Part shown: positions 57,829 through 64,000 of the stretch, one piece after another
Layout: every line of letters begins with the position of its first letter
Position numbering within the stretch: position 1 is the first letter of the stretch
Origin: Epiperipatus broadwayi
Taxonomy: Eukaryota; Onychophora; Udeonychophora; Euonychophora; Peripatidae
Assembly: GCA_028023455.1 (NCBI GenBank)
Contig: JAQFVV010000233.1
Location: forward strand, 436,001-500,000
DNA length: 64,000 nucleotides
Direction of reading: 5' to 3'
Program-made: the position numbers and the translations under genes
The notes under the pieces: model-generated
The model's input: only the letters and a program-made list of their open reading frames with translations
Database searches by the model: none
Told to the model about the DNA's origin: nothing

Positions 57829-60428
57829 ATATTATGACTGTAGCAAACTATAATAACAAATTCTTCCATTACTGACATAATGTCTTGGTAGCAACTTTAA
57901 AAGATCTTCATTTCAAATCATCCTCACCATAATGATGTTGTACACATTGTATAAACACCCTTGAAATCTATCAGTGTTGAAATACCTTACAGGTGGAATT
58001 ACTACAATTGCAAAGAAGAGGCAAGATCACATCACTAAACAATACTTATCAAAATAAAACCACATGTATATGTAAGCAAGTTCTATTGCCTTGATCATAA
58101 TGCAAGCCATATAAAATAATATGTAAACTATATTTAGTAAAGCACACATAGTAGGGGGGAAATTGACTGTCTATGGCAAATAACATTATCATTAACACAT
58201 CAACACAATATTGATTCTCTAAACATCTACATAGCGTTCATAATATAAGGCTTTATTATCTGTCCATTAAAACCAAATAAAATAACTAAATCTGTGATCC
58301 AAACTTCTTTAAAATCATTTGAGTGAGCATAGTTAACAGTAAATATATTCTTTGACTGTAAATAATAATGGTTATTTTATGATTTATATTATTTTGTAAT
58401 AAAAATGCATATTTGACTTTGCTTTCGATTCTTTAAAACTGTTCTGCAAGTAATTAACAATAACCAATTTTTCCTGTATACAACACTAGTAAAGTATAGA
58501 TTATTATTATTGTTAACACAAATTTTCATTGTTCAACATCTTCTTTCTCTTTGATTTTTTTTACATTTAAATAAGGCAGGATTATAAGTAATTATAAATC
58601 TTTCAAATTTCAATATAACTCTTTCAACGTTAAATAATTCATTTCCTTCCAAAAGTATGTACATTAATAGATCTAAATTTACATTATTAAAATATATTCT
58701 CACACACATATATATTCACACAGTCCAGTTAAATAAATTATTTTTAGCAATTGAACAATCTGTTTAGTCCTTTTTTTTTTTTTTTATAAACAGTATTTTA
58801 AATTTTATATTTATGATTTCTTTACATGTCAAACAAAATTCATAATTGTTAAAATGAATAATTTTCATATAAAATGTTTATGATATCACAATATATATAA
58901 ATTGTTAAAAATAACAATAAAAAAAACTACTTTTTTTTTTGCTTTTATTGTTTTTTATCACATAATTATAAGTGATATAATTAGTTTTTTATCCTTTCCT
59001 CTTTTTAATATATCTTCTTCATTCTTTTGAAATACATTTAACAATAATATATATATATTAAAGAAACGTAAGATTCTACAAAAAGAAAACATTAAAAAAA
59101 AAACAAAAAAAACAAAGAGTATGGCAAATAAATTTAAGTATGGAATCTATTGGAAAGTCTTATTGATAGATTCATTTTTCTTTTCTAAAGATACATGAAA
59201 GTTTTGTAAGATACAAATAACTTATAATTGGAGATCCATATATTTTGATGTCCAAATGATCTGCTAGCAATCATAATTTATAGTCTCCGAATTATGACTA
59301 TTTTATGTATTGTTAACAAGGTAATACATATTTTCCTAAGTCAGAAAATTCTCATAAATTAGTTTGGGGATCATCCACAATCAGCAAATATGGAAGATAA
59401 TACTCCAAATACTACTTTTGTTGAGATAAACAATCTGAGAGAGATTCTAAATTTACTCATTCATGACTTCTGCTTCATATAAAGCAGTTTATTCAGTTAG
59501 CATGAAACTGTGATACTTTACTGTAGTTCTTTTCCTAACTATCTCTCCCTCTCTATTATAGAGAGAAAAACCTAAAAAAAAAAAAAAACACAGTTGTTAC
59601 CTCCTAGAGCTAGTACCAAAGTGAATAATGAAACTAGTCATTTTGATTTTATATAACTTTATGATAATTGTCCTGCTTTCCTCACTTTGTATGGAATTTA
59701 ACAACTAGGTATAGATCATTTATTAAGTGCATATACCAATTAAAAATAAATATAATTAAAATAATTACATTGTTCCTCAAAAAGCATACTTACCAGAATC
59801 ATTTAATTAAAAACCTTCATTTTTTTAAACTTAAAATAATTACAATGCTTTTCGAAAACATACTGAATAAAGTAAACATAATTAAACTTTACTTTTTAAT
59901 CTTCCTTAATTAAATTTGTTTAGCAAGAATATATAAAAAAAAAAAAAAACAGATTTAATCACAAAAAAGACAACTCAATGTTTCTTCAAAAATAAGACTG
60001 GGTCTTATATTAATTTTTGTTCAAAAGACATGACAGGGATTATTTTCAGAGAATGTTCATGTACAAAAATCTACATTTATTCAATTACTTCTCTTTACAG
60101 AAAGCTGTAAAATTCTTATCCCAGGAGCCCCACAATTCCTTTTTTTTAACTTGCTGGGATAGTTCTTTCTTTTTGCACTCAGCTTATCAGGTGATCAAAC
60201 TATTATTCTGTTTAAATTACTAAATCAAATATTAATTGAAGACTTGTAAGCATTAAAAATGGATTGTCCACACAAAAGTAACAAAAAAAATGCAAACTCA
60301 AAAATTCAGGAAATGTTTTACATATATATGTTAAGTACATTCATTACAACATATACAGTGTACTGAATTCCAATTCATATATGACACAATTCATTATCAA
60401 GTACACTCAGTATAAACACTTTCCAAAT
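57829..60428. other. AT-rich DNA without recognised gene
   Basis: Only poly-A/T runs (about 58772-58787, 59574-59590, 59935-59950) and TA tracts. Short frames such as 59668-59913 and 60017-60223 have no motif. Confidence 0.5.
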
Positions 60429-61022
60429 TACACCTCAGTCTCGTTTTATGTGGTAGATAAGTTCCTCAGAAAATGCACACAAAAATAGACTTAACTTACC
60501 ATGAAAAATGGGGATAGGTTACTGTAATTTTCGAAAATTGCATAAAAGCAAAGCAACAATGTAAAATTATTTTAAAATTCACATAAAAAAAAATAATAAA
60601 TAAAATATGACTAATAAAAAATTTCAAATTTGAAAAAAATTGATACAAGACAAACTTTTTTTACTCTTTTTATTAACTACAGCAATTAATTTTATTCAAA
60701 ATAACATATTTTTATGCGTAATTTACATTTTTTCATACATGTATGGTATTTTAATCATTATTGCTATTTGAGACATCAGATTCATCATGATGTGATGTGA
60801 TATACTGTAGCTTCTCCTTAAACGAAGTCAAAAGGAAATACAACTAAAACATTTTCCAATCGGTGTTGATCCTTCCCATTTCGCAAAGCAATCTAAAATT
60901 GAAATTTTTGTTTCCAAAGAAATTCATTTTCTTTGGTGTTTTTCCCTCTCCATGAGGGTAAACTAAAGGTTAAAATAAAAATAAGAACTTAGACTTACGA
61001 TAATAAAAAGACACCGACTCAC

Positions 61023-61230
61023 CACTGTTGGGCAAAATTTAATTAAAACTAACAATTAAAAATTAAATGCTTATTTTTGTCTTTAATTTTTTAATTTTCA
61101 ATTCCATTTAAAAATCAAATTTCATTGTTTCACATCACATTAATTTCAGATCACGTTACTTAATTTTTAAATTGTTAATTACAATTAAAAATCAGATTTT
61201 AATTGTCAAATTTAGTTGTGCCCACTGCTG
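61023..61230. mobile_element. hAT-like MITE (208 bp)
   Basis: Ends CACTGTTGGGCA and, reversed, CAGCAGTGGGCA, with AT-rich arms of AATTAAAA type that are mostly self-complementary. The flanks CGACTCAC (61015-61022) and TTACTCAC (61231-61238) match at 6 of 8, compatible with an aged 8-bp hAT duplication. It is nested in the pogo-like element. Confidence 0.6.
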
Positions 61231-61251
61231 TTACTCACCTTTTAAAAATAA

Positions 61252-61551
61252 ACTTGTGGACACTAAATGATTGATTATGTATTCTTTTTATAAAAAGCAA
61301 AAATAGAACATGATTTAAAATACAAAAACAACAACATACATAGTATTTTTCATCTATAACATTTGAACACATTTACATTATAGTCTTGTAAAATTTATTA
61401 CTTGCGGACACTAAATGATTAATTGATTACATACTCTTTTTTTAAAAAGCAAAAATAGAATGTGATTTAAAATGCAAAAACAACAACATACATAGTATAG
61501 GCATCTATAATGTTTGAACAGATTTACATTATAATCTTGTAAAATTTAATG
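61252..61551. repeat. Tandem duplication, unit about 150 bp
   Basis: Two adjacent copies (about 61252-61400 and 61401-61551) share GGACACTAAATGATT, AAAAAGCAAAAATAGAA, AACAACAACATACATAGTAT and TTTACATTATARTCTTGTAA in order. Confidence 0.9.
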
Positions 61552-61654
61552 TGTGTATATAAAATGGGGAAATCCTATCCTAATTTTAAATGAATTATGA
61601 ACTTCTTTATTGCATAAAATGTATTACAGTACTATTATAAAGCGCTGAAAATAT

Positions 61655-61784
61655 TAAAATTATTAGATGGAAGTCGAACTCCGATAATGCGCTATTACTT
61701 TAAATATGACACGACTGTGCAAAATTTATAATATTTAAAGTAATAGCATATTATCAGAGTTCGACTTCTGATTTAATAATTTTT
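61655..61784. repeat. Foldback repeat, 50-bp arms
   Basis: GAAGTCGAACTCCGATAATG in the left arm is the complement, with few changes, of the right arm around 61744-61770. The loop is about 21 bp near 61708-61728. It looks like a MITE nested in the pogo-like element. Confidence 0.85.
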
Positions 61785-61888
61785 ATCCCATAAAAGAAAA
61801 CTGCATACAAAGATATTAAGAAGAAACATGAATCGCATAACTTCAAAATTGCATTAAATAAATCCGCATAAAACAAGACCCAGCTGTA

Positions 61889-64000
61889 CTTGTAATAGCC
61901 CTGCTTGGGTATTCTTTTTTAAAACATTTTTTAAAGAGAAAGACAGATGATTTAACTTTAGCTAAACTTTGATTATTAAAATCACTTCTGTTGTTTTAAT
62001 AAAAAAATTTAGGAGGCAAAAAAAAAGTTTAAGAAAACAAACTAATTTTTCTTTTATCTTGAATATTTAAACATTAAGATAAAACTTTAAAATGAAATCA
62101 AGCATTTTAAATCTAAGCATTAAATATAAGAAAATATGTACCTAAAAATATATAAATAAAGGAAAATTTTTCTGATATACTGACTTGTGGTAGATAAATT
62201 ACATTCAACAAAAATGGTCAATTGGAAAATATAAAATAACTATATAATTTATATTACCATTTATTTAAAGTATTAATGTCAATAATATTGTTTATTTATA
62301 CATTCATTATTTTTATAATTCAATATGTCCATTGTGTGTTTCAATCGGCAAACAAACGTCTGATGATCTTAACTAGGACTTATATTTGGGATAGGGCTTA
62401 TATTGTAATCATTCTAAAAAATCATGTCAGGGCTTATTTACTGGTTATGTCTTATTTTGGGCATTAACACAGTATTTAGAATTTATTTAAAATATTAAAT
62501 TGAGCTTTTATTTTATTTAAATCAATATTGGAAATTTTAACTTTCACAACACAAATATGTATACACAAACAATTTAATGTGTCTCAATGGATAAATGTGC
62601 ATCAAACTAATAAATTGAATTTTAAATTATAATGTTTAACTAAAGTTGAACTTATGATCAAAATAAAAACTATACTATTCAATACAGAGCATAGTTTACT
62701 ACAAAGAAAAGATTAATAATATCACAAATTAACTACAGCTTAGCACTGCTTTCAACCAATCAGGTAATATTCATAGCAGTAAATAAAGTATGATTTGTGA
62801 GGAAAATGAAGCAGAGAATGAATATATAAAGTAATTAATATGTAAAATGATAGATTTACATACTCCCCTTGTGTGATAGAGCTAATTTACATACTAATTA
62901 CTTTATATGTTTGTTTTCTTCTTCCTCTTCCTCATTTACAAATTTAACTTTATCTTGTGCTATAAATATGACATATCCATGTAAAAGTAGTGCCCAGTTG
63001 TAGTTAATTTGTAATATTATTAATTTTTTCTTTGTAACAAAGTATTTTCTGTAATGAATTATAAAATAATAAGGAAAAAAAATTTTTTAAATTTACAAAC
63101 TATCTTGTTGAATTCTCTCTTTTTGACTTCTTCCTCTCTCTATTCTCTCCTCTAACTCTGGCAACTGGTCATTACAACTAATGAAATATTGACTTCAATA
63201 TATATATGAGATTAATATCGCAAACATTTTAATTAGATAAATGATTGAATAATTCAGGTGAATTATGTTTTGATTAAATGTATTTATTCTTTAATGGTTT
63301 TTTTATTTTTATTTTACATATACTGTAATATCAAATTTTATTTCACCTTCACTTTGTAATTAATAATATGCTGATGCGTTGTGGTGAAACTTTTTATGTA
63401 ATAATTTGTAGGCTTTTTTATATATTCTAATTTACAGACTTAGCGCTTTTAGAGCCCTTGTTGCTCCATATTCATAGTCTTTTCAGATTATTAGTTATAT
63501 GCAAATTGCCTCCTATATCATCCATTTTTTAGAAATGGTGAAACAAGTGTCTCTTCTGTTTATTGATTTGGCATATATGTAATTTGTTGAGTGACATTAA
63601 CTATCATTTAATGTGATTATTCTCCATCTAATTTTATAAACAAATAAACACATGACTATTTTATTTTTTGCCAATCACCCTTTATTGGCAGTAAATATAC
63701 TGTCCAGTGTTTCAAATTACAAAATTCTTAAAAATTTTACACACACACACCCTATTTTGAATCCTGTGAAAATTGTTTCAAGATTTGGAACTTTTTTAAC
63801 TAAATATGCATGAAACAAAATAATAATAATATTTTTTAGTTACCAATTCAAAATGTGATCTACTGCAATCATTTTGAATGGTTCCTTTTGCAAGTAAAAT
63901 ATAAATCAATAAAAAATTAAAATATAAAAATAAATATATTTACTTGTATAAATACAATTACAAAATAATAAAAAATTAAATTATGATATATAACTAATAG
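61889..64000. other. AT-rich DNA; one short inverted repeat, no gene
   Basis: At 62824-62911 ATATAAAGTAATTAATATGT faces its near-complement ACATACTAATTACTTTATAT, an 88-bp imperfect palindrome. A short CA tract lies at about 63740-63750. No gene or RNA recognised up to the window end. Confidence 0.5.

Larger units (their letters stand above)
60431..61886. mobile_element. Non-autonomous pogo/Tigger-like DNA transposon (1456 bp)
   Basis: The left end CACCTCAGTCTCGTTTTATG and the reverse complement of the right end CAGCTGGGTCTTGTTTTATG match at 18 of 23 positions including the following GG. TA dinucleotides flank both ends (60429-60430, 61887-61888), as expected for the Tc1/mariner/pogo group. 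No transposase frame survives. The minus strand near 60770-60840 reads FKEKLQYITSHHDESDVSNS, which might be a transposase remnant but is unassigned. Later insertions and duplications sit inside. Confidence 0.75.

Overview
This is a gene-poor, very AT-rich (roughly three quarters A+T by eye) stretch of animal nuclear DNA, most likely from an invertebrate. I find no confident host gene, no rRNA and no functional tRNA. The evidence for a metazoan is indirect: an intact Ty3/gypsy-like retrotransposon, several Penelope-like elements with GIY-YIG endonuclease domains, an RTE-type LINE relic, hAT and pogo-like DNA elements, tRNA-derived SINEs and long GATA/GA microsatellites. I cannot name the species.

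Layout. 1-3.4 kb: an AT microsatellite, an 830-bp diverged inverted repeat, then unassigned DNA. 3.4-9.9 kb: one RTE-type LINE on the minus strand, split in the middle of its reverse transcriptase by a 2.56-kb terminal-inverted-repeat (TIR) element of a superfamily I do not recognise (5474-8033). 12.1-12.4 kb: the GIY-YIG end of a Penelope-like element. 13,666-29,260: a complete, apparently young minus-strand Ty3/gypsy-like element of 15.6 kb whose two LTRs are about 4.6 kb each, longer in total than its 6.3-kb interior. It has an intact 721-codon gag and an intact pol (protease, RT, RNase H, integrase), probably joined by -1 frameshifting at GTTAAAC directly before the gag stop. 31.2-35.6 kb: CpG-richer DNA holding two more ends of the unknown TIR family and one SINE. 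36.2-38.0 kb: GATA/GACA arrays enclosed by an inverted repeat. 38.2 kb: a sequence that folds as a type I hammerhead ribozyme with one core substitution. 39.9 kb: a GA array. 40-47 kb: mostly unassigned.

47.6-55 kb is a nest of mobile DNA. It holds two Penelope-like copies head to head, then a 5-kb inverted repeat. The left arm of that repeat carries a 1694-bp hAT element with a perfect 8-bp target duplication; the right arm keeps the unoccupied site. The hAT element itself contains a 106-bp SINE with a perfect 14-bp target duplication, and another Penelope-like relic lies between the arms. 57.6 kb: a solo Penelope 3' end. 60.4-61.9 kb: a non-autonomous pogo-like element with a MITE, a tandem duplication and a foldback nested inside it.

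The order of events can be read from the nesting. The LINE came before the TIR element. The foldback elements came before the inverted duplication at 49.8-55 kb, which came before the hAT insertion, which came before the SINE. The LTR element is recent, since its LTRs differ at only about 20 positions by eye and both reading frames are open.
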